Shown: one piece after another, positions 21,529-32,700 of the stretch | Numbering within the stretch: the stretch's first letter is position 1 | Layout of the letters: each line of letters opens with the position of its first letter | From: Entamoeba histolytica HM-1:IMSS | Lineage: Eukaryota; Evosea; Mastigamoebida; Endamoebidae | Assembly (NCBI RefSeq): GCF_000208925.1 | Contig: NW_001914860.1 | Span: 125,612-189,611, forward strand | Reading direction: 5' to 3' | DNA: 64,000 bases | Made by a program: the position numbers and the translations under genes | The notes under the pieces: model-generated | Seen by the model: the letters and a program-made list of their open reading frames with translations, nothing else | Told to the model about the DNA's origin: nothing | Database searches by the model: none

Positions 21529-24088
21529 ATGAACAATGTAGATACTGATATCATTCTTCAAAGAATGATTAAACTTAGTGAACTTTCTCAAGAAGATAGA
21601 TTCTGGATTAAAAGTTGGAGTACAAAAAGGTTGATGGGACTTCGTCCATCAACAGTACAACAGGCATATAGTTCACCCGAAAATGAGTTTGTGTTATATC
21701 ATTAAAAATAGGAATTTTGTTTTAATTGATTTTGTACTAACCAATTTCAGTGCATTTTTTCTCAGAAGTCAAGCAGTCTTGTTATTAGAATTGAAGTGTC
21801 CAGAAGACTTTACTAAAAAGTTGTTATTTCAGTCATATAATCCTTTTACTATAAAATATAATCAATTAGATTTTTCTGGTTCTCCAATATTTGAAAATGA
21901 AGTGAATTTATTTGGTTTCAATAAAATGGCAATTTGTTATAGAACAATTAATATTGAAATAGAAAACAAGTGTATTTATTTATTATGTAGCATCTATGAC
22001 CCTCGTTCTTCAATTATGCCTTTTAGAGATGGTGGTCATTTAATCTGGTGTATTGTTTTTGAAAAACTTGCAAATACTCAGTTTCGTGTTACATATTTAC
22101 TTAATTGTGTTGTTATTCCTTGGCTTCATGAAACAAACGTAGATATTGCCTTACAAAGACAAATGATGTTTTTAACACGGTTTTTCAAAACTTTAGTTGA
22201 TCTTCCATCCAATATATCTGATGTTCCTGAATCAATTGCAGTAGAACGAAATGGGTATGAACATGTTCTTCCTGAAAGACCATTGAATGGAACTCTTGTT
22301 TGGGATAAAGAAAATACTCGTATTTCATTATTATCAAGAAACAAATCAGAAGCATCATATATTCTTCATGGATCATTTGAAATAATTAGTAAAAGAAGGT
22401 TTACAAGAGAGTCATTAGTTTCAATGGTTTTTGGTAAAAGATGTCATTTTATCAAATCACTTGGAGATGGTTCAACAATAGTTCATAAAGAGCCTTATAA
22501 AGATATTTCTTCTGACCATCTTAAAATTTCATTATGGATTTATGGGTCAGTATGTTCTTTAATTCATTTTCATTCAATTCACTCACCAATGTGTAGATTT
22601 GCTCATTCACAATTATCTGACCATAAAAGAGTATTTTTCTTTCAAAACGCTTATGTATTTTATTCAAGAGATGAAAATAATACTATTAAAATTCAATATA
22701 ATTTGGATATTACAGTAAAAGAAGAAACGATGGAAGATACTCAATCATCTCTTAAAGTGTTTATTGAATTTTTAGAAAATATGAAAGAATTTCATTATGA
22801 ACCAACTGAAAGTGAAACTTCTTCAGAAAATGAAGAAAAAAAATCACCATCATTAAAGATTGAATTAGAAAAATATGGACCAGATGAACATTCATTCTTT
22901 CCTCAACTACCTATTACTGCATTAAAAAAAATATGTGAATATTTAGATGAAAAAAGTGTTAATTCTCTTAAATTTTGTAACAAACATTTAATGCAATTAA
23001 TTGGAACAATGATTAAGTTTGGAAACGATATATCTTCAAGTGAAGAAAGAAAAGAAACATCAGTGAAATCAGTGAAAGATGTTTTAAATTCTACAGAAAT
23101 TGAAGATAAAATAACAACAGAAACCAACAAAAATAAGTGTAACTCTTGTAAGTTAAATTATGAAAGTCATAACACTACTAGTATAAATACACAAATTAAT
23201 AAATTCACCAATAAAACCAATGATACAAATAATATTCAACCAAAAATTTATGAAGGACATACAAATATAATTAGAAGTGTAGATATTCATAGTTTTAGTA
23301 AAGCTATAGTTACTGGGTCTTCTGATAGAAAAGTTAGACTTTGGAAATATAACTCAAAAGAAAATTCACAAGTGTTCATTGGTCCAAATTCAAGTTTAGT
23401 TACCACAAGATTTGTAGATGATTATATTGTAGTTGCATATAAATGTGGAACAGTAAAATACATCCATCAAACAAATCCAAAAAGTAGTCTTGTATTTGAT
23501 GTTCCTGATGGAAAAATGGAAGGGCTTTATCCATTAAAAAGAACACGATTTTTAACATGGAATGAAAGAGTTCAAATTGTAACTTATGAAGACTTTAAAA
23601 GAAATATTGAATTTACATATGATGGACACGTAAGAAAGATAAGTGTATCCAGACCATTAAATGATTGGTGTTTTATTAGTGGTTCAGCCGATAGAACAGT
23701 TCATTTATGGGATATTAGATCATCATCTCCTATGTTAACAAAATATAGACCTCACAAATCAGGAATTACTTTATTAGAAACGTTAAATGATTTTCAGTTT
23801 GCTACTGTTGGGAATGAAAAAATTATTTGTTTGTGGGACTCAAGAAAATTAGACCATTATTTTGCTAGTTCACCAAACAACACATGTGCCCTTGATGTTA
23901 GAGATAATTCTATTATATGTGGAGTTGATGGTGGATTAATTCAAATCCTTGATTATAAAGGGGTTTTAAGAAGATCTCTTACTTGTGGAGATTCTGTTGA
24001 TATTAGTTCAGTAACAATGAGCAACCATGTAGTTGCAGTTGGTAGCAAGAGTGGAAAACTATATGTATTTGATGAAGTGTATTATTGA
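21529..24088 (+). CDS. F-box and WD40-repeat protein
   Basis: Exon 1 is 21529-21686 and exon 2 is 21751-24088; the 64-nt intron has a GTTTGT donor, TACTAAC just before the acceptor and CAG rather than TAG. Product 831 residues. The first 300 residues contain a beta-rich region (FRDGGHLIWCIVFEKL, FRVTYLLNCVVIPWL) faintly reminiscent of START-like lipid-binding folds. A typical F-box follows (about 460-500: LPITALKKICEYLDEKSVNSL), then a low-complexity Asn/Thr linker and WD40 repeats (YEGHTNIIRSVDI...GSSDRKVRLWKYN; GSADRTVHLWDIRSS; VGNEKIICLWDSRK). F-box/WD40 proteins recruit substrates to SCF (Skp1-cullin) ubiquitin ligases: the F-box binds Skp1 and the propeller binds the substrate. The substrate here is unknown. 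F-box plus WD40 is secure; the N-terminal domain is not identified. Confidence 0.85.
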
Positions 24089-24518
24089 ACTTTAATGCTT
24101 TTTAAATAATAAAATAAACAATTGATTTTATCATTCCTAACAATCAACTGAATTTTGTAATTAAAAGAAAGGAAAGGTTAGAAATTAGATACTTTTATTT
24201 TAAAATAAAGTCTTATTCTCTTATTTATTATTTACAAGAAGCTAATTGTATCACTTAATTTACTAACTTATTTAGAACTTATTTATTTTATATATATATG
24301 ATAATTATATATTATCCATAAACTCATATCATCGCAAAACAAGAAGATTCTAAATATTCTATCTCAAAAAATAACAGCTGGTGAATTATCAAAAATATTT
24401 ATCTATTTCTTTATCTTGTTACAAATGATTATAATAACATTTTATTATCACATATTACTAAAATTTTATTTTCATAAAAAAATAATAAAATAATAACATA
24501 AAAATAAACCCTTTAAAT
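24089..24518. other. Intergenic, 430 bp, nothing recognised
   Basis: Convergent spacer between the F-box/WD40 gene and the GM2-activator-like gene. AT-rich, with no open frame or repeat seen; it must hold both polyadenylation regions. Confidence 0.5.
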
Positions 24519-25052
24519 TTATTTTGTTGATAATGAGAATTTTGCATCATAACATGAAATTTCTGCTCCAGTAGGATCAGTAGCAACCATTTTAATTTTA
24601 TAATTTCCTGAAGCTAACCATTCAATTCCATCAGGAATATCCAATGGTGGAATTGGAATAGAAGCAGTGTATCTACTTACTGGAATTGGGCATGAGCATG
24701 GAACTTTATCAAATCCATGGCTTCTAGTAGCATTCAAACATTCATCAGTAACATTAGCAAATAATTCACAAATATTATTATAAGTGCATGATCCAACATT
24801 CTTTGCACATGGAACAGTAACCCAGAAAAGAACTTCCTTTTGGAAAGTTAAAGCAACAGTGGCTTCAGTAATTTCTTTTGTTACTTCAATATCAAAATCA
24901 AGAGTAAATCCTCCTTGAATATTTATAGGGTTATCTGGTTGAATAGTCATTTGATGAATGATGAAAGTAGGGTTCTTTGCACAAGAAGTAAGAGTGAAAG
25001 GATATGTTTTAGCAGAGGCAAGAATAACAAGACCAAGAATCAATGCAAACAT
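24519..25052 (-). CDS. GM2-activator-like secreted lipid-binding protein (ML-type fold)
   Basis: Single exon, 177 residues, starting with a signal peptide (MFALILGLVILASAKT). The mature part has about eight cysteines, and the C-terminal half matches the GM2-activator pattern: PCSCPIPVSRYTASIPIPPL, then SGNYKIKMVATDPTGAEISCYD, corresponding to the family's C-P-I-P-x-G-x-Y...TGNYR-I...L-x-C. Animal GM2A lifts glycolipids out of lysosomal membranes for hydrolysis, and related ML-domain proteins carry sterols. In Entamoeba such a protein would be expected in phagolysosomes or secreted. The signal peptide, cysteine spacing and length all fit the family; the lipid is not predictable. Confidence 0.75.
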   Translation of the reverse strand: MFALILGLVILASAKTYPFTLTSCAKNPTFIIHQMTIQPDNPINIQGGFTLDFDIEVTKEITEATVALTFQKEVLFWVTVPCAKNVGSCTYNNICELFANVTDECLNATRSHGFDKVPCSCPIPVSRYTASIPIPPLDIPDGIEWLASGNYKIKMVATDPTGAEISCYDAKFSLSTK

Positions 25053-25296
25053 GATTAATTATCACTAAGATTTTTTTGATCTTTTTATATCATATCTCAA
25101 ATTAAACCAGGCAATTGCCTATCCTATTAGTCAAATTTTTTTCTTCTTTTTTATATTCAATATGACTTTTTTCAAAAATAGACTAATCAAAAAACGTTTT
25201 TTCTTTTATTTTTAATTTTTTCTTTTTAAAAATATTAAATGTATTAGTAGAATAATAGTTTCTCTAATTTACACATTTTTTATAAAAAAAATCAAA

Positions 25297-25536
25297 TTAT
25301 AAGGGTAGCTCATTTGAAAATTCGTTTGGAATGGATTGTGGTTTTCGTTTTTGTTCCCGTGGATTTAATATGTTATAAAGAACAGTTGAACAAAATGGAT
25401 AAAGAATACCAAAACTAATTCCAAAAGAAAAGAAAGCGCAAATACCAATTAAGACACCAAAGTTCATTGACACAACCAATGAAGTAGTCAATGCAATTAA
25501 TAATAAAACAATAAACACTACGTGTTTCACATTCAT
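25297..25536 (-). CDS. 79-residue two-helix membrane protein
   Basis: Start taken at ATG 25536 (MNVKHVVFIVLLLIAL); the frame extends four codons upstream only to a non-ATG codon. Two hydrophobic helices are visible: VVFIVLLLIALTTSLVVSM and FGVLIGICAFFSFGISFGIL, separated by a tight turn, followed by a polar cytosolic-looking tail (NPREQKRKPQSIPNEF). It is likely an ER or Golgi small membrane protein. I do not recognise the family. The composition and clean topology argue for a real gene despite its length. Confidence 0.55.
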   Translation of the reverse strand: MNVKHVVFIVLLLIALTTSLVVSMNFGVLIGICAFFSFGISFGILYPFCSTVLYNILNPREQKRKPQSIPNEFSNELPL

Positions 25537-25971
25537 TGAGACTATCAAATATAAATCTATTTTGTAATTTTTTTCTCTTTTTTTTTTTTCTTATCAAGTA
25601 AAGAAAATCAGTAGTATGCAAATGATTGATCCTCAAAAGAGATAATGTTACATGGATTAAGTTATTATTACAAATTAGTTAAAATGGAATAAGAATAAAC
25701 AAAATAATTTCTGAGAAATAAATATAATTTTAAAATTGAACGAAAAAATGAAGAAAAAAAAAAGGAAAGAATAATAAAATAAAATAAAAAATGATTATTC
25801 ATTTATTTCTTACGTGGATTAAAAAAAAAGAAGATTAAATAAAAAGAGAAATTATTTAAATATAAAAGATATTAAAAAGAAATAATAAAAAAGTTAATAA
25901 GTTTAAAATAGAAGAAATACCCTGATTGAATAAATAGGGAGAACTGATTTTGATAATTGCCACTTTATTAA
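25537..25971. other. Intergenic, 435 bp, divergent promoters
   Basis: Divergent spacer between the small membrane protein and eIF5A, so it carries both promoters. It is A-rich on the plus strand toward eIF5A. TACCCT occurs about 50 bp upstream of the eIF5A start, a near match to the AACCCT motif seen elsewhere. Confidence 0.5.
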
Positions 25972-26439
25972 ATGTCAAGCAGTGATAATGAATTTGAAAA
26001 AGGTAATGCTGAACATTCTGGAGTATATCCATGCCAATGCTCTGCTTTAAGAAAAGGTGGTTATGTTGTTATCAAGGGAAGACCATGCAAGGTTTTTGAA
26101 ATGTCAACTTCTAAGACTGGAAAACATGGACATGCTAAAGTTACTTATGCTGGTTATGATATTTTCACTGGAAAGAGACTTGATGATTCTTGCCCATCAA
26201 CTCATAATGTTGAAGTCCCAGAAGTAAAGAGAACTGAATACTCTCTTGTTGGTATTAATGATGGATATGCATCACTTCTTCTTGAAAGTGGTGAAACTAG
26301 AGACGATCTTAAACTCCCAGAAGGTGAAATGGGACAAAAGATTCAAGCTGATTATGATGATGGAAAAGAACTCATTATTGCTATTCAAACTGCTATGGGT
26401 ATTGAAGCCATTATCGATTATAAAGAAGCTAAAGACTAA
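25972..26439 (+). CDS. EIF5A: Translation factor eIF5A
   Basis: Single exon, 155 residues, the normal length of eukaryotic eIF5A. It binds the ribosome E site and helps peptide-bond formation at difficult sequences such as proline runs and during termination. The hypusination loop STSKTGKHGHAK is perfectly conserved, with Lys51 the residue converted to hypusine by deoxyhypusine synthase and hydroxylase. The SH3-like N-terminal domain (CSALRKGGYVVIKGRPCKV) and the OB-fold C-terminal domain are intact. Codons are relatively C- and G-ended compared with neighbours (AAG, CTT, GGA, ACT), as expected for a highly expressed gene in this AT-rich genome. There is no doubt about identity. Confidence 0.98.
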   Translation: MSSSDNEFEKGNAEHSGVYPCQCSALRKGGYVVIKGRPCKVFEMSTSKTGKHGHAKVTYAGYDIFTGKRLDDSCPSTHNVEVPEVKRTEYSLVGINDGYASLLLESGETRDDLKLPEGEMGQKIQADYDDGKELIIAIQTAMGIEAIIDYKEAKD

Positions 26440-26651
26440 TTATACTAACTCTGCTTTTCTGAATATTAGATTTTATTTTTATTAAATAGTTTATAAAGAG
26501 TAAAAATAGAATTCATTCAAAACTTTGTTAATTTCTTTTATAGAATAAAATTTAAATGTTTTATTCAAATTTCTTATTTCATTACGTTAACAAATCGCTC
26601 TTTTTGATAAAAATAACTAAAAGAAAAGAACTGTAAAATATAACTTTTCTT

Positions 26652-26804
26652 ATGAAAAAAGAAACTGTTCAAAAGATTTGTAAAAAAACTTGTAGAAAAA
26701 CCTGTAAAAAAGAAATGAAGAAACCAATGAAAAAGATGATGAAAAAGATGATGCAAAAAATGTTAAGAAAACAATATTTAAAAATGCTTAAAACTTTAAA
26801 GTAA
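26652..26804 (+). CDS. 50-residue Lys/Met-rich protein with C-x3-C-x3-C, unrecognised
   Basis: A short frame, ATG 26652 to TAA 26802-26804, encodes 50 residues of which 19 are Lys and 9 Met. Cysteines at 10, 14 and 18 fall every four residues (CKKTCRKTC), followed by Met/Lys heptads (MKKPMKKMMKKMMQKML). If helical, the three cysteines line one face, and the methionines would do the same further on. It lies 212 bases after eIF5A on the same strand. There is no signal peptide. A methionine/cysteine-lined cationic helix could bind soft metal ions or nucleic acid, but both are guesses. The chance that it is only an AAA-rich AT artefact is real, though spacing of Cys and Met is too regular to dismiss. 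Confidence 0.45.
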   Translation: MKKETVQKICKKTCRKTCKKEMKKPMKKMMKKMMQKMLRKQYLKMLKTLK

Positions 26805-28434
26805 TTAAATCTTTTCAAGATCAATTCTTATTCAGAAAATTTAAAATTGAATTAATTTTTAATTTATTAAATTGTTTAATAATTTTTTTAATTTTATCTT
26901 TTATCATGAAATTTTAAGAATTATAAAAAATTAAAATCTTTTTATACTATATTTTAAATTAATTAAATAATTACTAAATCAAGTAGTATTAGAATTGTTT
27001 TTTCTATTTCACTTTGCTCAAGTGAGAATGATCATGTTATTTAATATTCATACTTGTTTTATTTTCTTTATAAATGTATGGTATTATATGAAATATTCAC
27101 TTTTATTTTCTATTCTTCTTTTGTTTTTATCATTTTCAATTTTATTTGAAAAAGAATACTTTCATTTTATTCTCTTGTTTTATTCTCCATTACTTCTTCG
27201 TTATATTTTAGTTATTCTCAATTCATTTATTAATTCATGTTTATTTTGTATCTTCTTATTTATATTATAATTTCTTATTATATCTTCATTTGTTGTTATT
27301 TATCATTACAAATATCACATCATATCATTTATTATTTGATGTAATTATTAATTTGTTCATTTCATATAAATCACTATTTTCTTTCATTAATTTCATTATT
27401 TATATTCATTTCTTTTATATTGATATTTTTATTATTTTAATTGTTATTTTTTATCATTTCCTAATTATTCTATGTTTTATTCAATGACTATTTATTTTGT
27501 TCAATTTCAATGTATTCATATATTCCAATACATCGATTTTTAATTATTTTATGAATGTCGATGTATTATTCTTCTTTTGTATAATTTGATATATTTCAAT
27601 ACATTCATTTTTATTAATTGTTTTACCACATGATTTATACAATCTTTTCAACATTCCATTCTTATTATTTTCAATATTTATTTTATTTTATTATCTTCTA
27701 TTAATATTCATTTATTTTTTTTAGTTATTCATATTCATTACTATCTTAATATTTCATCATTGTGTTTTCTATATTTGATTTTCTTCTTATTCTCATATCT
27801 TATCTTTATCTTATTTTCATTTATTATTATTTATTTTATCAATCATGTGATTTGTCATTATTTCTTTCAATTTAATGAATGGAAATGAGTTTTAATTTAT
27901 TATTCTACTTCTTTTTATTTACCATATCATTTTCTTATTTCTTTCTATCTTTCTTCTTGCTCTTTTAATAAATTCTATAAATTCTTCTTCTATGTTTATT
28001 TTGAGTCGTCTTTCTTTTCTTTCATCTATTATTTTGTTATTAATAAAATCGTTAATTAAGTGTTTATTATATTTACTCCATACCATAATAAATTATCATT
28101 TTTTCTTCCAATTTTACTAGTTTGTTTCTTTTTTCATCATTATTTCTTCTTCTTTGTTTCTGTATTTCTTTAGTTTTTTTATTTCTTTATTTCATTTTTT
28201 TCATTTCTACTTTGTCTTATTGCTCTTATATTGTTTCTTTAAATATTTCTTTTTGTTCTTCTTCTTATATATTTTCTCTTTTACTATTCTTTCAATTTTT
28301 TCACTTCACTTTGTGTATTCTTCTACTCTGTTTTTGTTCTTTATTTCTTTTCTTTTGTCTTTCTTTGTCTTCTTTTATAACACCTTTTACTCTTTATATC
28401 CTTTTCCATTGTCTTTGTTATTCTCATAATAATA
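26805..28434. other. 1.6-kb T/pyrimidine-rich low-complexity tract
   Basis: From about 26990 the plus strand becomes strongly T-rich and purine-poor, with endless ATTTCATT, TTCTTT and TATTATT words. Open frames here encode only Phe/Ile/Leu/Ser runs and are not credible proteins. A small inverted repeat, AATACATCGA (27527-27536) and TCGATGTATT (27558-27567), stands out near its centre. Asymmetry ends abruptly near 28430. Confidence 0.6.
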
Positions 28435-28662
28435 TTAATTAAACAAACTGTCTTCATTAAGGTAAATGCTGCCATGATAATTGCTTTTACCGTTAGTAAT
28501 ATTTTCTAAGCCTATTGGAAGGTGAAAAGTACTTTTTATAAGAATTTTGTGGCATTTTTGTAGTGTAGAAATGATATACAAGATAAATAAGAATATATTA
28601 TTAATAATACAGAACATTAGAAGAGAAATTAATAAATGTAAAGAAGAGACATTAGAAAACAA
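28435..28662 (-). pseudogene. Possible gene fragment at the strand-asymmetry switch
   Basis: A 228-base patch of more balanced composition between the T-rich tract and an A-rich tract. On the minus strand it reads a 75-residue frame whose last third looks protein-like (LPIGLENITNGKSNYHGSIY) and runs into a GTTTGT donor-like site (GAAGACA|GTTTGT). No downstream exon can be found in the T-rich tract. It may be a relic of a broken gene or chance. Confidence 0.25.
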
Positions 28663-29066
28663 ACCAGTTGTGATAAGTAACGTTTGAACTTTTCATAAAT
28701 TAACCATAAAATTGAAAGAAATAGAAAATGTTAATAGAAATAAGAATAAAACTAAGAACAATACAACACAAATGATAGACAATATGTACGAATTATAATA
28801 ACTTGTATTTTGATGATATAAGTTCACAACAAAATACTCAAATAATACAAAGAGTGGTGACAAGTTTAATAATAATTATAGTACAGTGACATATTGAATT
28901 AATGAATATGACAGTAAATGTCGTTCATTAGATTATTTTCGACTAATGCAATTGTTCAGAGATAGTAAATGTTAGTAGAAAGTCAAAGAAATGAGAAAGA
29001 GAATATTAAATTAAATAAACAAAATATGAAAAACAAGAAAAAAAAACAAGAAAAAAATCATACAAA
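28663..29066. other. Intergenic A-rich tract upstream of the eIF4E-like gene
   Basis: About 400 bases that are A/purine-rich on the plus strand, the opposite asymmetry of the preceding 1.5 kb. They contain the promoter of the eIF4E-like gene. No open frame or repeat array seen. Confidence 0.5.
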
Positions 29067-29627
29067 ATGACGGAAGAAGTGTGGAAGATAAGAAATTATA
29101 ACGAAGAAAAACATCAACTTTCTGATTGTTGGGAATTGTGGGTTGATGAGATGAGTGAATCCTTTTCATCTTCTGAACTGAATGCAAGGTCTATTGCTAT
29201 ATTTCAAACTGTTGAAGAATTTTGGAGTGTATATTCTTCAATGAGTTCATTACAAGTTATGCCAAAAGGAGTTGACGTTTATTTATTAAAGAGTGGAAAT
29301 AGTCCAAATAATGGTCAAAAAATTATTCTTTCATTTAGTGAGAAAGTGAAAAGTGAATGGGATTTAATTTATCAACAAATAGTTTGTTTAGTTAATAAAA
29401 AATTCAAGTTATCAATTGTTAATGTTTATTAGGTATTATTGTGTGTTGGTTCTACAATCAGTTATTATACTTCATTAGTTGGTATATCATATAGTGTTGG
29501 AAGTAGTTTAAAAATATCAATATGGTATTCTGGTTCAAATGAAACAATGTTAAGTGATGTAGTTAGAGATATTAATTTAATTCCTAATATGGTGGAACAC
29601 ACAACTCGAATATCAATAAAGAATTAA
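29067..29627 (+). CDS. eIF4E-family protein lacking cap-binding residues
   Basis: Exons 29067-29381 and 29433-29627 join across a 51-nt GTTTGT...TAG intron into 169 residues. The fold signature is clear: HQLSDCWELWVDEM (W22, W25), TVEEFWSVYSSM (W53, equivalent to human W73 that docks eIF4G/4E-BPs), MPKGVDVYLLKSG, and KISIWYSG (W136, equivalent to W166). The two residues that sandwich and pair with m7G are not there: the loop holding human W102-E103 is shortened to SPNNG, and the W56 position is F33 in ESFSSS. The phosphate-contact Arg157 position is not basic, while Lys162 is kept as K132. It may therefore bind eIF4G without binding cap normally. The protein is shorter than human eIF4E (217). 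Confidence 0.75.
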
Positions 29628-29789
29628 AAAAGAGAATGTTTAGTTTTGAAATAATTAAGTTTTTAATGATTAAGACACATAAAATAAAAATTTTTCTACT
29701 AAAAAAATATTTGTATTAAAAAAAAAAATAAGAAATAAATTTCAATCTAATAAATTCATCTGCAAAAATTCATTAATATTAATTAACGA

Positions 29790-32700
29790 ATGGATTCTTC
29801 TGCACCACCTGTTTGTTCATTTTAAATTATACTTAATTTTCTTATTTAACTGTTTGACTTACTTTTTATTAGCCAGTTCCACCTCGTAAATATTCTAAAC
29901 CACTTGGTAATATTCAACTTTCATCATCATTACCTTCTTTTCAAGAATCAAGTACTGATAGTCAAGACAAAAAACAAATTTTTATTCCATCAATTACTTG
30001 TACACAACCATTTAAAAAAGAAAGTTCAACTTCTCCAAAAAGCCCACGTTCACCTCGAGTAGCTAGTGCACCACAAGAAAGTTTTAGTTTGTTTTAATTT
30101 TTACACTGATAAAAAAAGAGGAGGAGTACTTTAATAAATACTAATATTACAGAATTTATTTCACCAACTCCAGGTAATTTAATTACTTCAGGTAATGTTA
30201 TTGCAGCTCATTTAAAAAAGTTTCAAAATGAATCTATTACTTCTGATAAAAAAGAAACAGATGAAGAGTTTTTTGCACGTATTAGTCAAAGAGAAATGAC
30301 TGACAAAGATAAAGACCATTATCAACGAGTTATTAATGAATATAATCAAACCGAGAAAGCACACATTAGAGGATTAGAAATTATGAAAGAAGTATATTTA
30401 ATTCCAATAAGTAAATGTGTTTCTAAAAGTGATGAAATATTTATACGTGATGTATTAACACAAGTTGATATTATTATTCAAGTACATCAAAATTTCCTTG
30501 AAATGTTTCAAAAAGGATTAAAAGAAACAAAACCAGGAGAATTACCAATGTTAGGTAAAGAGTTTGTGAATAATTTACAATTTTTAAAAATGGCATCTCA
30601 GTATATTGGTAATTATGATAATTATATGAAAAAATTAACTGAAATTACTCAAAAAGATTCTTCTATTGAAAAAAGTGTTAAGAAAGCAAAAGAAAAATTT
30701 GTTAATGAACATAAAGATGAAAATATCACTATAGGATCAATTCAACCATTAACGTTTTATCTCATTACACCTATTCAACGTATTCCTAGATATGAATTAC
30801 TTATTAGAGATATGTTAAAAGATGTTGGAAGAGATTTTCCAGATTTAGAACAATTAAAAAAAGCTTATTTACAAGCAAAAGAATCAGGTAAAGGAGTTAA
30901 TCAAGTTAAGATGCAATTAGAAGAAAATGAAAAATACACAATGGTAAGGGATATAATTAAAGGTGAATTAAAAATAAAAGATGAAGTTTTTAGAAAATTT
31001 ATTTGTTGTGGACCAATGTATTTTATTGAAAATGTAAATACACCACCATCTAAATTAGTTTATGTCTTTTTATTTAATGATGTTCTTCTTGAAACAAAAC
31101 CATTAAAAATTGCAGGAAAATCAGTTAATATTGAAGATGGAGAGAGTTTAAAGAAAGCATTTAATAATTTGAAAGAAATAAAAAATATTAAAGACTTAGA
31201 AACATATGAATTTGAATTAATTAGAGAATTACCGTTTACGTTAGGTTCATGTACATTTAAACCAATTAATGACACTAGTGAAGTAAAGAATTTATTTTCT
31301 ATTTTATTAAGAGAATATAAAGTTATTAGAAATGTTGAAAAAGATTTTCCAACATTAGCCAAATATTCTACATTTACACAAGAAGAGAAAGAAGCATGGA
31401 AATCTATTATTTATGACCAATTTAGATATATAGATGAAATAATAGAAAATAAAGAAAAGGCTCAAAAAAGTAAAGGGGATATTGTTACTTCTGAATTGTT
31501 TAGAGTAGAACATATGAGACAAACTTCTTCTACAGCATCTTGTATTAATAATGACTCAAGTGCATCGAATACTGAATCTTCAAAACAAATATCAGATACA
31601 TCATCAGTTTCAACTAATTCATCATCAGGAACATCAATTATTGGAACAACAAAAGTAAATAATAATGTTGTTCCATTAATATCACCAAATGAAAAAAATA
31701 AAAATTCACAGCAATTTAGTATTCAGTATATTTCTGATACTCCAGGTAATTTAATAACATCAGGAAATGTTATTAGTAGTATATGTAAAACATTATCTGA
31801 TTTAGAAAACCAACATAAAAGCGGGAGTGATGAACAATTATTTAAATCTATAGATGAAAGGATAATGACTGAAAAAAATAACGAACATTATAAAAGGGTT
31901 ATTCATGAAATGACTGAAACAGAAAAAATACATATTAAAGGATTGGAAATTTTAAAAGAAGTCTATTTATTTCCAATTACTAAATCAACTAATTCAGAAA
32001 GTGTTACTTTTGTTAAAGGTATAATTTCTCAAATAGAAATTATTATTGGAGTTCATAAAAAATTTTTAAAAATGATGGAAGAAGGAGAAAAGACATCAAA
32101 TGAAGGAGAATTACCAATGTTAGGAGCTAACTTTGTCAAGAATATTCAATTCTTAAAAATGGCTGCTACTTATATTTCAAAATATTCCAGTTATCTTGAA
32201 GGTTTAACTGAAATTATGAATAAAGAAAAAGACGTTGTAAAAGCACAAAATAAAGCAAAACAAGAATATAGTAAATCACATAATAATTGTAAAATTGAAT
32301 TAATGTCATTTTATCTCATTACACCTATTCAACGTATTCCTAGATATGAATTACTTATTAGAGATATGTTAAAAGATGTTGGAAGAGATTTTCCAGATTT
32401 AGAACAATTAAAAAAAGCGTATTTAGATGCTAAAGAATCAGGTAGAGGTGTTAATCAAACTAGAATGCAATTAGAAGAAAATGAAAAGATGTCTCTTATT
32501 CATCAAGTTATTAGTGATTTTCCAGAACTTCCTAATTCATCAGCTCGTAAATTTATTTGTTGTGGACCAGTTTTTGCTATTCAAAATATGAACGATTTTC
32601 CAAGTAATATTGTTTACTTATTTTTATTTAATGACATTATTGTAGAAACTAAGGTGGTTCGTTTTAATGGTGTTAAAATTAAAGAAGAACAAGGAGTTTT

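Noticed and set aside
26574..26756. His/Phe-rich frame on the minus strand
   Set aside because: It is the antisense shadow of the 50-residue Lys/Met frame; Lys codons read backwards give Phe and Leu.
26995..28442. Several Phe/Leu/Ile frames that could look like membrane proteins
   Set aside because: They arise from T-rich low complexity, overlap each other in different frames and have no loops or conserved polar pattern.
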